Shown here one piece after another: positions 1-7,975 of a DNA stretch of 13,029 nucleotides. The stretch is taken from the NCBI GenBank assembly GCA_026709725.1, contig JAPOSK010000320.1:1-13029 (forward strand), read 5' to 3'. The notes beneath the pieces were generated by a model. That model was not told where the DNA came from, did not search any database, and worked only from the letters and a program-made list of their open reading frames with translations. How positions within the stretch are numbered: the stretch's first letter is position 1; each line of letters starts with the position of its first letter. The position numbers and the translations under genes are program-made. Source of the DNA: Paracoccaceae bacterium. GTDB taxonomy: Bacteria; Pseudomonadota; Alphaproteobacteria; Rhodobacterales; Rhodobacteraceae.

Positions 1-941
1 CGGCAGGGGCCCCTGATGTGGGACCCAACCCCGGGGCGCTGGAAACAGACAGGCTCAGAAAACCTCGCTTTTCCCAGGTCGATCAGCCAGTCGCTGGCCG
101 GGCGGACTGCTGTTGAGAATCTGCTGCCCCTGACCCGGGGCGAAACGATTCGTTTCCCCCGTTATCCGACAACTCTTGAGAAGACTCTCTTCACAGGGTC
201 GTGCCCTCGCATTTATGATGAGGCCCATGAACCTTCGGACTGACTGAGATCCTATATTGCCACCTACATCGAACGTGATGTCAGGATGATCAGTGTTGTC
301 GGAGACCTCACAGCATTTCAGAGGTTTCCCGAACTCTGTGCCGGTCGCACAGCGCAGCTGCTCAATTATTCATCGCTTGCGGGAGACTGCGGGCATATCG
401 CAGCCAACTGCCAAGGCCTGGCTTGGAATCCTTGAAGCCGGCTTCATTGTCTTCCGTCAGCCGGGTCACCGCACCTCAATTCGCAAGCGGTTGGTCAAGA
501 TGCCAAAATTGTATTTTTATGACACTGGACCTGTCTGCCGCCTGCTCGGCATCCGTGATCCCGGGGAACTTTGGACGCATCCTCTCCGGGGTGCCATTTT
601 TGAAACCCGGGTCGTCTCCGAGATTGCCAGGCAAAGGGCCAACAGGGGCGAGACCGGCGGCGTGTCCTTTTTTCGTGACAGAAACGGATTGGAGGCCGAT
701 TTCGTCATCAAAAGCCCTGTCGGTACAGTGATTGTCGAGGCCAAATCATCAAAGACAGCATCGCCGAGTCTGTTTGACAGTCCGGGGCGTGTCCAAAGGC
801 TCCTGTCATCATCAGTGCATCAATGTTCCGCCTTTGTTGTCTCCGGTGGTGATCAGCCCCGGCACCCGGGGGGGGGGGGCAGGTCACCTGATTCCATGGC
901 AGGACTTGCACAATACGGACTGGAGCACATCTGAATTGTGA
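1..941 (+). pseudogene. Decayed AAA-family ATPase with DUF4143 domain (3' part)
   Basis: This is the C-terminal part of a large prokaryotic ATPase of the AAA_14/DUF4143 type, spread over three frames. Frame 1 (1-240) encodes a sensor-1-like TGSEN, then SQSLAGRTAV and PRIYDE, ending at a TGA (241-243) where the family usually has Trp after EPSD. The same frame continues with YIATYIERDV and LLNYSSLAGDCG. An extra base near 394 moves the reading to frame 2, which gives ISQPTAKAWLGILEAGF, KRLVKMPKLYFYDTG, LRGAIFE and the nuclease-like stretch DRNGLEADF...VIVEAKSS. A 12-G run (868-879) shifts it again to frame 3, ending HLIPWQDLHNTDW with a TGA at 939-941. The Walker motifs would lie left of the window. 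The protein text between lesions is well preserved, so decay looks recent. Such ATPases are common accessory genes whose cellular role is poorly defined. Confidence 0.85.
868..879. repeat. 12-G homopolymer tract inside the ATPase remnant
   Basis: Twelve consecutive G residues interrupt the DUF4143 remnant. Upstream coding runs in frame 2 (AFVVSGGDQP) and downstream coding in frame 3 (GHLIPWQDLH). Eleven Gs would join the two frames through a short glycine stretch, so the tract has one base too many. Runs of this length slip readily during replication and are also a classic place for sequencing errors. Confidence 0.8.
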
Positions 942-1187
942 GCCATGTCGTCGGTGCGGGGCCGATGATCCCGCAGGAATTTGCTGTTGAACGACCCAGT
1001 GTTCCTTTATGCGGCGATGGGATATGATTTCCGCGGCCGTTACCAAAGGCATGTTGACAAAAATCGTTGGTGACACGCCGATGCCCGGGGTCATGGTGCA
1101 GGTGCGAATCTTGTTTCAGGTCACGCATGACTGTATGGATGGGCGTGTTCAGGAGACGTGAGGCTGCCAGTAGAAGTGAGATTGCAT
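942..1187. other. Spacer between ATPase remnant and DUF3576 gene
   Basis: No recognisable gene lies here. A 50-codon ORF (1009-1161, starting MRRWDMISAAVTKGM) is open on the plus strand but resembles no family I know and has no clear ribosome binding site. A TTGACA at 1054-1059 lacks a plausible -10 at 16-18 bp. TTGTTT (1111-1116) with a 17-bp spacer to TATGGA (1134-1139) is a weak alternative promoter for the downstream genes. No hairpin followed by a T run is visible. Confidence 0.4.
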
Positions 1188-1646
1188 ATGGCACTCGACA
1201 GAATTTTGCGCCGGATTGTCATGATTGCGCTTTCCGCAGCACTGGTTGCCTGTTCCAATTCTGATGGGGAGAGATCAGCTCCGGCACAGGAGGAGGAAGA
1301 GAGAGAGACAATCTGGGATCTGTTCGAGAATCGTGATGATGTTGCATCGCCCGTCCGGGCCAATCGCTATCTCTGGCATGCCTCGCTGGATATCCTTGAT
1401 TTTCTGCCAGTGGAATCCATTGATCCCTTCACGGGTGTCATTGTGACCGGGTGGGGACAGCCACCCGGTGGTGGCAGGGAGTTCCGTGCCACCATCCTGA
1501 TTGATGATCCGGCCCTTGATGCACGATCTCTTGATCTCGTGCTGGACACCCGGTCAGGTCCGGCGGACCCGGACACTGTCCATGAGGTTGAGAACGCCAT
1601 TCTGACGCGGGCCCGGCAGATGCGGGTGGAGCGACTGAGTTTTTGA
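1188..1646 (+). CDS. DUF3576 domain lipoprotein
   Basis: A 152-residue envelope lipoprotein of the DUF3576 family, whose function is unknown and which typically sits just upstream of leuS in alphaproteobacteria. The N-terminus has basic residues (RILRR), a short hydrophobic stretch and a lipobox LVAC with Cys22, followed by an acidic, charged linker to about residue 45. The family core is visible as NRYLWHASLDILDFLP, DPFTGVIVTGW and, near the C-terminus, ENAILTRARQMRVE. I chose ATG 1188 because GAAGTGAG lies about 7 bases upstream. A GTG at 1158 would add ten residues before the signal peptide, and its AGGAGA lies only one base away, which is too close. The gene is 61 bp from leuS and is probably co-transcribed with it. 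Confidence 0.8.
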   Translation: MALDRILRRIVMIALSAALVACSNSDGERSAPAQEEEERETIWDLFENRDDVASPVRANRYLWHASLDILDFLPVESIDPFTGVIVTGWGQPPGGGREFRATILIDDPALDARSLDLVLDTRSGPADPDTVHEVENAILTRARQMRVERLSF

Positions 1647-1660
1647 GCGGGTGATGTGAA

Positions 1661-1680
1661 GTACAGCGTGAACGCTGTGC
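1661..1680 (+). promoter_or_regulatory. Stem-loop in the leuS leader
   Basis: ACAGCG (1663-1668) pairs perfectly with CGCTGT (1673-1678) around a TGAA loop, and a G-U and a G-C pair extend the stem to 8 bp. It lies 27 bases before the leuS start and is not followed by a T run, so it is not an intrinsic terminator. It may shape mRNA stability or leuS translation; this is inference from sequence only. Confidence 0.35.
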
Positions 1681-1707
1681 AGGACACCGGACTGACTGGA
1701 ATTCCGA

Positions 1708-4272
1708 ATGTCAGAGTATGATGCCCAGAGGGTCGAGAAGACCTGGCAGCGTCGATGGAATGATGCCGGCGTCTTTGCCGCAAAGCCGGACTGTGCCAGG
1801 AAAAAATACTATGTTCTGGAAATGTTCCCCTACCCATCCGGCCGGATTCACATGGGACATGTACGCAACTACACCATGGGCGATATTATCGCACGCTATA
1901 AAATCTCAAAGGGATTCAATGTTCTGCATCCAATGGGTTGGGATGCATTTGGTATGCCGGCCGAGAATGCCGCCATGGACCGCAATGTTCATCCCGGTGA
2001 ATGGACACGAAACAACATTGCCGACATGCGACGACAACTACAGTTGCTGGGTTTGTCTGTAGACTGGGACCGGGAACTGGCAACATGCGATGTCATGTAT
2101 TACGGTCAGCAGCAGCGTCTGTTTCTGGACATGCTGGATGCGGATTTGGCCTACCGGCGCGATGCAACTGTCAACTGGGACCCCGTTGACAAAACTGTTC
2201 TGGCCAATGAGCAGGTTATCGACGGCAAGGGATGGCGGTCCGGCGCCACCGTCGAACAGAAAACGCTGCCACAATGGCACTTCCGGATCAGTGATTTTGC
2301 TGAAGATTTACTCCAGGCGCTCGACAGGCTGGAGCGCTGGCCCGAGAAGGTTCGCCTGATGCAGCGCAACTGGATTGGTAAATCCAGGGGTCTCGAATTT
2401 GCATTCAGGACGGTTGGATGCCCGGCTGGATTTGATTCGCTGAAGGTCTACACGACCCGCCCTGATACGTTGACCGGTGCAACCTTTGCCGCCATTTCGC
2501 CAGAGCACCCGCTTGCGCTGGCTCTGGCCAAAGACAATCCGGCCATTGCGGCGTTTCTCAGCGAGTGTCAGCGGACCGGCACAGCGGAAAGCGAAGTCAC
2601 CCGGGTTGAGAAGGCGGGGATTGATACCGGCTGCACGGTTCTGCATCCTTTGGACGACACGAAGGAACTGCCGATCTGGATTGCCAATTTTATCATTGTG
2701 ACGGTTGGAACCGGTGCCATCTTTGGCTGCCCCGCGCATGATCAGCGTGACCTTGATTTTTGCCGAAAATATGGGCTGCCCGTGATTGATGTGTTCTTTC
2801 CATGCGACAGCGACCGACCGGTCGCTGATCAGGCCTTTGTTCCACCCAAGGAGACGGTTGTCCGATACCGGAGCAGGGTAGCCGGCGCGGAGATGCAGAC
2901 TGGTCATGCGGCGGTGGAGGCCGCGATTGCGTGGTGTGAAAAGGCGGGGATTGGTCAGGGTGTTGTGCGCTACCGTCTGCGTGACTGGATCATCAGTCGC
3001 CAGCGCTACTGGGGTTGCCCGATTCCGGTTGTTTACTGCAGGACATGCGGCATGGTTCCCCTCAGACATGAGGATCTGCCACTGACACTGCCGGAGGATA
3101 TCGCGTTCGATGTGCCGGGCAATCCGCTTGATCGTCATCCGGCCTGGAAGATGTGCTCCTGTCCCGCTTGTGGTGGGGAGGCCACACGTGAGACGGATAC
3201 AATGGACACATTCGTTGACAGTTCCTGGTATTTCCTGCGTTTCACCAGTCCGTGCGCAGAAATTCCGACTGTCCCCGAGGAGTTTGGGTACTGGATGAAT
3301 GTCGATCAGTATATCGGCGGTGTTGAGCATGCGATCCTGCACCTGCTCTACTCACGGTTCTTCACCCGGGCCATGCAGCGCGTGGGTCATCTGCACGCAG
3401 CCTTTATCGAGCCATTCGAAGGGTTGTTTACCCAGGGGATGGTCAATCATGCGATCTATCAGAGTGTCAGTGACTCCGGCTCTCCGGTGTATCATTTCCC
3501 GCGGGATGTTGAGGTTTCGGGTGATGGTGCACGCCTGCGGAAGACCGGCGATTCTGTTGAGGTTCTGCCATCGGCGAAGATGTCCAAATCCAAAAAAAAT
3601 GTCATCGATCCTGAGGATCTCATTGCCAAATTCGGAGCTGATACAATCCGCTGGTACATCGTATCGGATTCACCGCCCGAGCGGGATGTTGAATGGACCG
3701 ATGCAGGTGTGGAAGCCGCATCAAGACATCTTGAACGGATCTGGAAACTGGCCCGGGAGATCAGTTCGGCCGAATCGATACGGGGGAAACCGGAAGACAA
3801 CCGGCGGATGTTGCAGCTGGCTCACAAGACCATCGGGGACGTGACAGCCGGCATTGAAAACCTCACTTTCAACACGGCCATTGCCCGTCTGTTTGAGTTG
3901 TCAAATTCAATCCAGAAGATGACGACCGGCACAGATGCCAAACGTGAAGCCTTTATAATCATGATCCGCCTGATGGCACCAATCACGCCGCATCTGGCCG
4001 AGGAAATCTGGCAGATTTTCCGCGGAGAGGGATTGCTGGCCACATGTCCATGGCCTGTTGCTGATGAGGCACTGGCGCAGGTAACCCGCATGACAATGCC
4101 AATTCAGATCAATGGCAAGCGTCGGGACGAGATCACTCTGGACAAGGGTCTTGATGCAGGTGCTGTCCGTGAACATGTTCTGGCAAACGCCACAGTGATG
4201 CGATACCTTGCGGGGAAGAAACCGAAGAAGGTCATTATCGTGCCTGACCGAATTGCCAATGTCATCATCTAG
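1708..4272 (+). CDS. leuS: Leucyl-tRNA synthetase
   Basis: A cytoplasmic class I aminoacyl-tRNA synthetase that charges tRNA-Leu with leucine using ATP and edits misacylated products. At 854 residues it has the normal bacterial length. The HIGH signature appears as HMGH (48-51) within [14 protein letters not shown]. The CP1 editing domain shows the threonine-rich TTRPDT (249-254) and the conserved HDQRD (344-348) with its two aspartates. Cys444/447 and Cys485/488 (YCRTC, CSCPAC) form a likely zinc site. DSSWYFLRF and the catalytic loop KMSKS (624-628) follow, then an anticodon-binding helical domain and a C-terminal domain ending [15 protein letters not shown]. The ATG at 1708 gives the standard N-terminus ([14 protein letters not shown]), although its Shine-Dalgarno is weak. 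The 3' end overlaps lptE by 14 bp. The reading frame is intact throughout. Confidence 0.98.
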   Translation: MSEYDAQRVEKTWQRRWNDAGVFAAKPDCARKKYYVLEMFPYPSGRIHMGHVRNYTMGDIIARYKISKGFNVLHPMGWDAFGMPAENAAMDRNVHPGEWTRNNIADMRRQLQLLGLSVDWDRELATCDVMYYGQQQRLFLDMLDADLAYRRDATVNWDPVDKTVLANEQVIDGKGWRSGATVEQKTLPQWHFRISDFAEDLLQALDRLERWPEKVRLMQRNWIGKSRGLEFAFRTVGCPAGFDSLKVYTTRPDTLTGATFAAISPEHPLALALAKDNPAIAAFLSECQRTGTAESEVTRVEKAGIDTGCTVLHPLDDTKELPIWIANFIIVTVGTGAIFGCPAHDQRDLDFCRKYGLPVIDVFFPCDSDRPVADQAFVPPKETVVRYRSRVAGAEMQTGHAAVEAAIAWCEKAGIGQGVVRYRLRDWIISRQRYWGCPIPVVYCRTCGMVPLRHEDLPLTLPEDIAFDVPGNPLDRHPAWKMCSCPACGGEATRETDTMDTFVDSSWYFLRFTSPCAEIPTVPEEFGYWMNVDQYIGGVEHAILHLLYSRFFTRAMQRVGHLHAAFIEPFEGLFTQGMVNHAIYQSVSDSGSPVYHFPRDVEVSGDGARLRKTGDSVEVLPSAKMSKSKKNVIDPEDLIAKFGADTIRWYIVSDSPPERDVEWTDAGVEAASRHLERIWKLAREISSAESIRGKPEDNRRMLQLAHKTIGDVTAGIENLTFNTAIARLFELSNSIQKMTTGTDAKREAFIIMIRLMAPITPHLAEEIWQIFRGEGLLATCPWPVADEALAQVTRMTMPIQINGKRRDEITLDKGLDAGAVREHVLANATVMRYLAGKKPKKVIIVPDRIANVII

Positions 4273-4768
4273 AACGATTTTTATCGCTGTACTTGGTGCG
4301 ATCCTTCTGGTCGGATGTGACTTTGAGCCGGCCCACAAGCAGGGGGCAGAAAGTGAGAAGGTGTCCTCAATTGCCGTCCTCAGCCACAAGACCACCATTG
4401 CGGTGAGAGGTGAGCGTGAAGGCTTCATCCTTGAACACATGCTCCGCGAGAACCTTGGCAGCACTGCCGCTGATCCGCTCTATACCCTGACAGTTGATCT
4501 GAATGTTTCGACCCGCGAAGGGCCGCTGGTTGGCAGGGATGTCAACCGGTATATCAGGGTGGGCACGGCAAGCATCATCCTTGAGGAGAGCGGGACCGGA
4601 CGGTTGATGCTGACAGACAGCATCAGTGCGACAGCAACCTGGGATCAAACACGCTGGGCCGCAGTCAACCAGGCCTCATTTGATGATGCCACGGCGCGCG
4701 TCCTCACCATACTGGCGGATCGTATCCATCATCTGCTGCTGGCGCAGGCAACGCAGATCGGGGTATGA
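4259..4768 (+). CDS. lptE: LPS-assembly lipoprotein LptE
   Basis: Probable LptE, the outer-membrane lipoprotein that plugs the LptD barrel and completes the lipopolysaccharide export machine. The 169-residue product begins with a lipoprotein signal peptide, lipobox LVGC with Cys20, and continues into an LptE-like domain with short beta strands ([17 protein letters not shown]) and a C-terminal helix ([20 protein letters not shown]). The identification rests partly on position: leuS-lptE-holA is a common alphaproteobacterial order, while LptE sequences diverge strongly. The ATG at 4259 lies inside the leuS 3' end and places the signal peptide directly at the N-terminus; the upstream in-frame ATG at 4208 would add 17 basic residues without improving it. 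The end overlaps holA by ATGA. Confidence 0.85.
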   Translation: MSSSRTIFIAVLGAILLVGCDFEPAHKQGAESEKVSSIAVLSHKTTIAVRGEREGFILEHMLRENLGSTAADPLYTLTVDLNVSTREGPLVGRDVNRYIRVGTASIILEESGTGRLMLTDSISATATWDQTRWAAVNQASFDDATARVLTILADRIHHLLLAQATQIGV

Positions 4769-5796
4769 AGATCAAGTCCGGTGACCTGGCCGGTCATTTG
4801 GCATCACCCGGGAAGTGGTGTCGGGCATATCTGCTTCACGGCCAGCATGAAGCCCGGATGCTGCAGTTGCGTGATAAAACTGTCGGCATGCTCGGTGGCC
4901 CGGATGCCAGGGACGGGATGCGGATAGAGACGCTTGAGGCAGCAGGCGTTGTTGCCAGACCCAACACGCTGTTTATGGCCATGAACGCAACAAGTTTCTT
5001 TGCCGATGGCGATCGGGTTGTGGTCATAAGCGACGCTGGTGATGCGCTTGCAGCGATCATAGAGAAGATCCTGCCCGAACTTGATGCCGATTCCGCACGC
5101 ATGGTCATCACGGCCCGAACCTATCTGCGGCCGGCATCAAGGTTGCGCAAACTCTTCGAATCGAATTCTGAACTGGCTGCTACGGCGATTTTCGACAACC
5201 CGTTGACAGCGCAGGATGTGCGGGGAATGCTCAATGATGCCGGCCTCACCCAGGTTTCCGATGATCTCCTGCGTCATCTGACAGCCCGCCTCGCCGAATA
5301 CGATCCGGCAATGGTGCGGGGGATCATTGAAAAACTGGTCCTCTACAAGCTTGACGATCCGACCACACTCGGCATCGATGATCTTGACGCGTGTGTGCCG
5401 CTGACGATTGCCGCGGCTACTGAAAGACTGCTCAAGGCTGTCGCCAACCGCCAGCCCCAGGCCATCGGTCCGGCATTCCGCAGACTGACAGTACAGGAAA
5501 GCAACCCGGTTGGCCTTGTCATTCAGGCCGAGACAATCTTTCGCAGCATCCTGAAGGTCGCCTCCGACCCACAGGGTGCCGAGTCCGGCACGCGACGGTT
5601 AAGGCCGCCCGTTTTTGGCCCGCGCCAGCGCCAACTGATCAATCAGGCCAATTCCTGGGGTGTCTCAGGGGCCCGATATGCACTGCACATGTTGACCGAA
5701 GCCGATCTCAATCTGCGGGGTGGTGGCAATGCACCGGCAAAATCACTGGTTGAACGGACATTTCTCCGGATCGCTCTCTGGAAAGGTCCGCGATGA
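4765..5796 (+). CDS. holA: DNA polymerase III subunit delta
   Basis: The delta subunit of the clamp loader, which opens the beta sliding clamp during loading at primed sites. The product has 343 residues, normal for the family. The N-terminal AAA+-like domain (roughly 1-140) lacks Walker motifs, as expected of delta, and includes AYLLHGQHEARM and ITARTYLRPASRLRKLFES. A middle domain carries FDNPLTAQDVRGML and LTARLAEYDPAMVRGIIEKLVLY, and a helical collar domain (about 215-343) contains ATERLLKAVANRQP and a C-terminal NLRGGG...AKSLVERTFLRIA. Its start overlaps the lptE stop and its stop overlaps the following gene's start, both as ATGA, which suggests coupled translation. Confidence 0.93.
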   Translation: MKIKSGDLAGHLASPGKWCRAYLLHGQHEARMLQLRDKTVGMLGGPDARDGMRIETLEAAGVVARPNTLFMAMNATSFFADGDRVVVISDAGDALAAIIEKILPELDADSARMVITARTYLRPASRLRKLFESNSELAATAIFDNPLTAQDVRGMLNDAGLTQVSDDLLRHLTARLAEYDPAMVRGIIEKLVLYKLDDPTTLGIDDLDACVPLTIAAATERLLKAVANRQPQAIGPAFRRLTVQESNPVGLVIQAETIFRSILKVASDPQGAESGTRRLRPPVFGPRQRQLINQANSWGVSGARYALHMLTEADLNLRGGGNAPAKSLVERTFLRIALWKGPR

Positions 5797-6389
5797 AGGT
5801 CTACGGCAAGGTTCAGAGCAGGGCATTCCGGGTCCTGTGGATGCTGGAAGAGATGGGCAGGGAGTATCAGCATGTCGATATTCTGCCTCATGATGCCCGG
5901 CTTCGTGCCATCTATCCGGCAGGCAAGGTGCCGGTTCTGGTTGATGGAGATGTTGTCATTACCGACTCTACAGCAATCCTGAACTATCTCGCCGACTGCT
6001 ATGATTCGCACTACACGCATCCGACCGGGTCAACGGAACGCGCATTTCAGGAATCACTGATGTATATGCTGCTTGATGAGTTTGACGCGTGCCTTTGGGC
6101 GGCCGCACGGCACAGTTTTATCCTGCCGGAAGAGTATCGTGTTCCGGACATCAAGCCTTCACTGAAGTGGGAGTTCGGCCGGTCCGTTCAAAGCCTGTGC
6201 TCACGTGCAGTTTTTGCGCCCTTTCTGACAGGGAATCATCTCACAGTCCCTGATTTTATCCTCATGGATTGTCTGGTCTGGTGCGGGAAGGCCGGGTTTC
6301 CGATTACGCATCCCGTTCTCCTCGAATATAGGGACCATATGGAGATACGACCGGCATTCAGGCGGGTCAGCGCAATGGGGGCTGCATGA
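5793..6389 (+). CDS. Glutathione S-transferase family protein
   Basis: A soluble 198-residue protein with the glutathione S-transferase layout. The N-terminal thioredoxin fold (about 1-75) has the candidate catalytic Ser9 before RAFRVLWMLEE, the cis-proline motif KVPVLVDGD (Pro47) and TDSTAILNYLA, where the usual Glu-Ser of the glutathione site is Asp58-Ser59. The helical C-terminal domain includes FAPFLTGNHLTVPDFILMDCLVWC, with the family's N-capping-type VPDF segment. The substrate is unknown; proteins of this kind conjugate glutathione to electrophiles or act in redox protection. The start forms an ATGA overlap with holA, so it belongs to the same operon despite having no obvious link to its neighbours. 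Confidence 0.88.
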   Translation: MKVYGKVQSRAFRVLWMLEEMGREYQHVDILPHDARLRAIYPAGKVPVLVDGDVVITDSTAILNYLADCYDSHYTHPTGSTERAFQESLMYMLLDEFDACLWAAARHSFILPEEYRVPDIKPSLKWEFGRSVQSLCSRAVFAPFLTGNHLTVPDFILMDCLVWCGKAGFPITHPVLLEYRDHMEIRPAFRRVSAMGAA

Positions 6390-6472
6390 GCACCATGATT
6401 CTGCCAGGTGCCCGGATGGAACCGGATGCCCGGGTGGGCCAATCAACGATCGGGCGGAGCATGATCACATGA
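6386..6472 (+). CDS. Possible 28-codon bridging ORF
   Basis: A short ORF whose ATG overlaps the stop of the GST-like gene as ATGA, and whose own TGA overlaps the start of the next gene, again as ATGA. The predicted peptide (starting MSTMILPGARMEPDARVGQ) resembles nothing I know. Its fit between two ATGA junctions, the same junction type used elsewhere in this operon, suggests it could serve as a translational bridge across the 79-bp gap. It may equally be chance. Confidence 0.3.
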   Translation: MSTMILPGARMEPDARVGQSTIGRSMIT

Positions 6473-7941
6473 TGAGACCGTTATCGACCCGGGCATATGG
6501 AATCATCTCTCTTGCCCTGGCAGCCCTCCTGCCCTGTCATCCACTGGCGGCTCATACACCGATTGAAATGATGATCGAAACGCTGGAAGCCCGCGGCATC
6601 AATCTGATGTATCGGGACAGAATATCAGAGGGACCAAAGCACCGACTGCGGGATGTGACAATCACGGTCCGCCCCCATTTCGGACTCTTTCTGGATCTCA
6701 TCGACAACGGTCAGTCCATTCAGGTGTCCCTTGATGACCTGACGGTGACAGAGATTGATCCGGCAAAATTCCAGCTGGAACTGCCGTCCGCAGGGACGAC
6801 CCGGATTGATGCCCGTTTCTTTGGTGAGCATGTATGGCTGGTGGCGGATTTCGCGCTGGGCAACCAGGCGATGATGCTTGACATTGCTGATGGAGAGATT
6901 GACTTCAATTTTGCACTTGCCCGCGCCGCAATCACATCTGTTCAGACCGGAAATAATCGTCTGACCACTTCCGCACTGGAACTTGTTGACTATACCGGAA
7001 CGTTCACCATGACCGGTCCGGTCGGTCAAACGGATATGATAACCTACACTTCGAATGTCGGCGGGGCACGCCGGGTGATCGCCAATCCGGCGAATGGGTC
7101 GGAACCAATGCAGAAAATCGAACATATGGGATCAGAATTCAGAATCATCATCGCACCGCAAAGGCAGGCAGTTGCCGACCTGTTTTATGGAATTCCTGTC
7201 ATGAGCGGCAGCTACAGATCCAAACCGTCAGTGTTCAGGTTCCTGCCTGAAGAAGGTATGTCGGGTGTGACCACAACTGTTCAGTCCGAGGGCTACGGTT
7301 TCGACTTCCTTCTGGACGAGACAAGGATCCTGCTCGGGACTGATTTGGACAGTTACAAATTTCTGATGGAGAATCCGGATCATGAACTGCCCGTATTCGA
7401 ATCGGACGGGCATACAGCCCTCTTCAGCATTTTGCCTGACAGCCCCGACCAGAACAGCATCGCATCGACACTGAAGTTGCAAACCGGTTCCCTTCGGATG
7501 AATGATGAACTCCTGCGCGTCATTGACCCGGATGGCCTCCTCACCGGAACGGCAATATCCCATGACATTGAACTTGGAATGCAGGCTGATGTCACGACCG
7601 ATGAAGGCCCTGTCGGTGGATGGCAATTTGACCGGTTTCTTGCCGATATTCGGGCATTTGATCTGAATCTGCTGGGCACGATCATGCAGGCCGAAGGCCG
7701 GTTGGAGCTTGTCGGAGCAACCTCGTCCGAGCCGGACCTGATCGGACGGCTTGATCTCCGCACCCGCAATTTCCGCGATCTTGTCGAAATCCTGGGCCCG
7801 TATCTTGGAGAGCCGGGTGCTCTTTCGTTGCTGCTGGATGCCTTCGCTCCAAACTGGCAGGCTGATGATGGTCAGATCAAACGCTATATCTACATTTTCG
7901 AACCCGGTGATCGAATGACCGTCAATGGTCAGGTTCCGTGA
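6469..7941 (+). CDS. Exported DUF2125-like protein
   Basis: A 490-residue protein with an N-terminal signal peptide (hydrophobic stretch about 11-21, cleavage probably after PLAA near residue 28), so probably periplasmic or envelope-associated. The rest is beta-rich, with repeated short strands and polar turns (VTITVRPHFGLFLDLIDNG, FTMTGPVGQTD, YGFDFLLDETRILLG) and no catalytic motif that I can see. The C-terminal part (FDLNLLGTIMQAEGRLELVG..., then LLLDAFAP and GDRMTVNGQVP) resembles the DUF2125 family of alphaproteobacteria, whose function is unknown. I make this match by pattern memory only. Two adjacent ATGs start at 6469 and 6472; the first overlaps the stop of the short upstream ORF. 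pmbA follows 34 bp downstream. Confidence 0.6.
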   Translation: MMRPLSTRAYGIISLALAALLPCHPLAAHTPIEMMIETLEARGINLMYRDRISEGPKHRLRDVTITVRPHFGLFLDLIDNGQSIQVSLDDLTVTEIDPAKFQLELPSAGTTRIDARFFGEHVWLVADFALGNQAMMLDIADGEIDFNFALARAAITSVQTGNNRLTTSALELVDYTGTFTMTGPVGQTDMITYTSNVGGARRVIANPANGSEPMQKIEHMGSEFRIIIAPQRQAVADLFYGIPVMSGSYRSKPSVFRFLPEEGMSGVTTTVQSEGYGFDFLLDETRILLGTDLDSYKFLMENPDHELPVFESDGHTALFSILPDSPDQNSIASTLKLQTGSLRMNDELLRVIDPDGLLTGTAISHDIELGMQADVTTDEGPVGGWQFDRFLADIRAFDLNLLGTIMQAEGRLELVGATSSEPDLIGRLDLRTRNFRDLVEILGPYLGEPGALSLLLDAFAPNWQADDGQIKRYIYIFEPGDRMTVNGQVP

Positions 7942-7964
7942 TACGTGACCGGACAGGATGCGAC

Positions 7965-7970
7965 AGGAGA
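7965..7970 (+). promoter_or_regulatory. Ribosome binding site deciding the pmbA start
   Basis: AGGAGA ends 5 bases before ATG 7976, which favours that start over the in-frame ATG at 7958 that precedes it. Confidence 0.6.
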
Positions 7971-7975
7971 ACGCA

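Noticed and set aside
1054..1082. TTGACA as a strong promoter for the leuS operon
   Set aside because: No acceptable -10 is found at 16-18 bp; the hexamer alone is not sufficient.
1158..1187. GTG start for the DUF3576 lipoprotein
   Set aside because: Its purine-rich sequence is only one base from the GTG, and the extension would precede a normal lipoprotein signal peptide.
2308..3342. Long minus-strand ORF of 344 codons opposite leuS
   Set aside because: It lies wholly within the conserved leuS coding region, resembles no family and is explained by the codon bias of leuS on the other strand.
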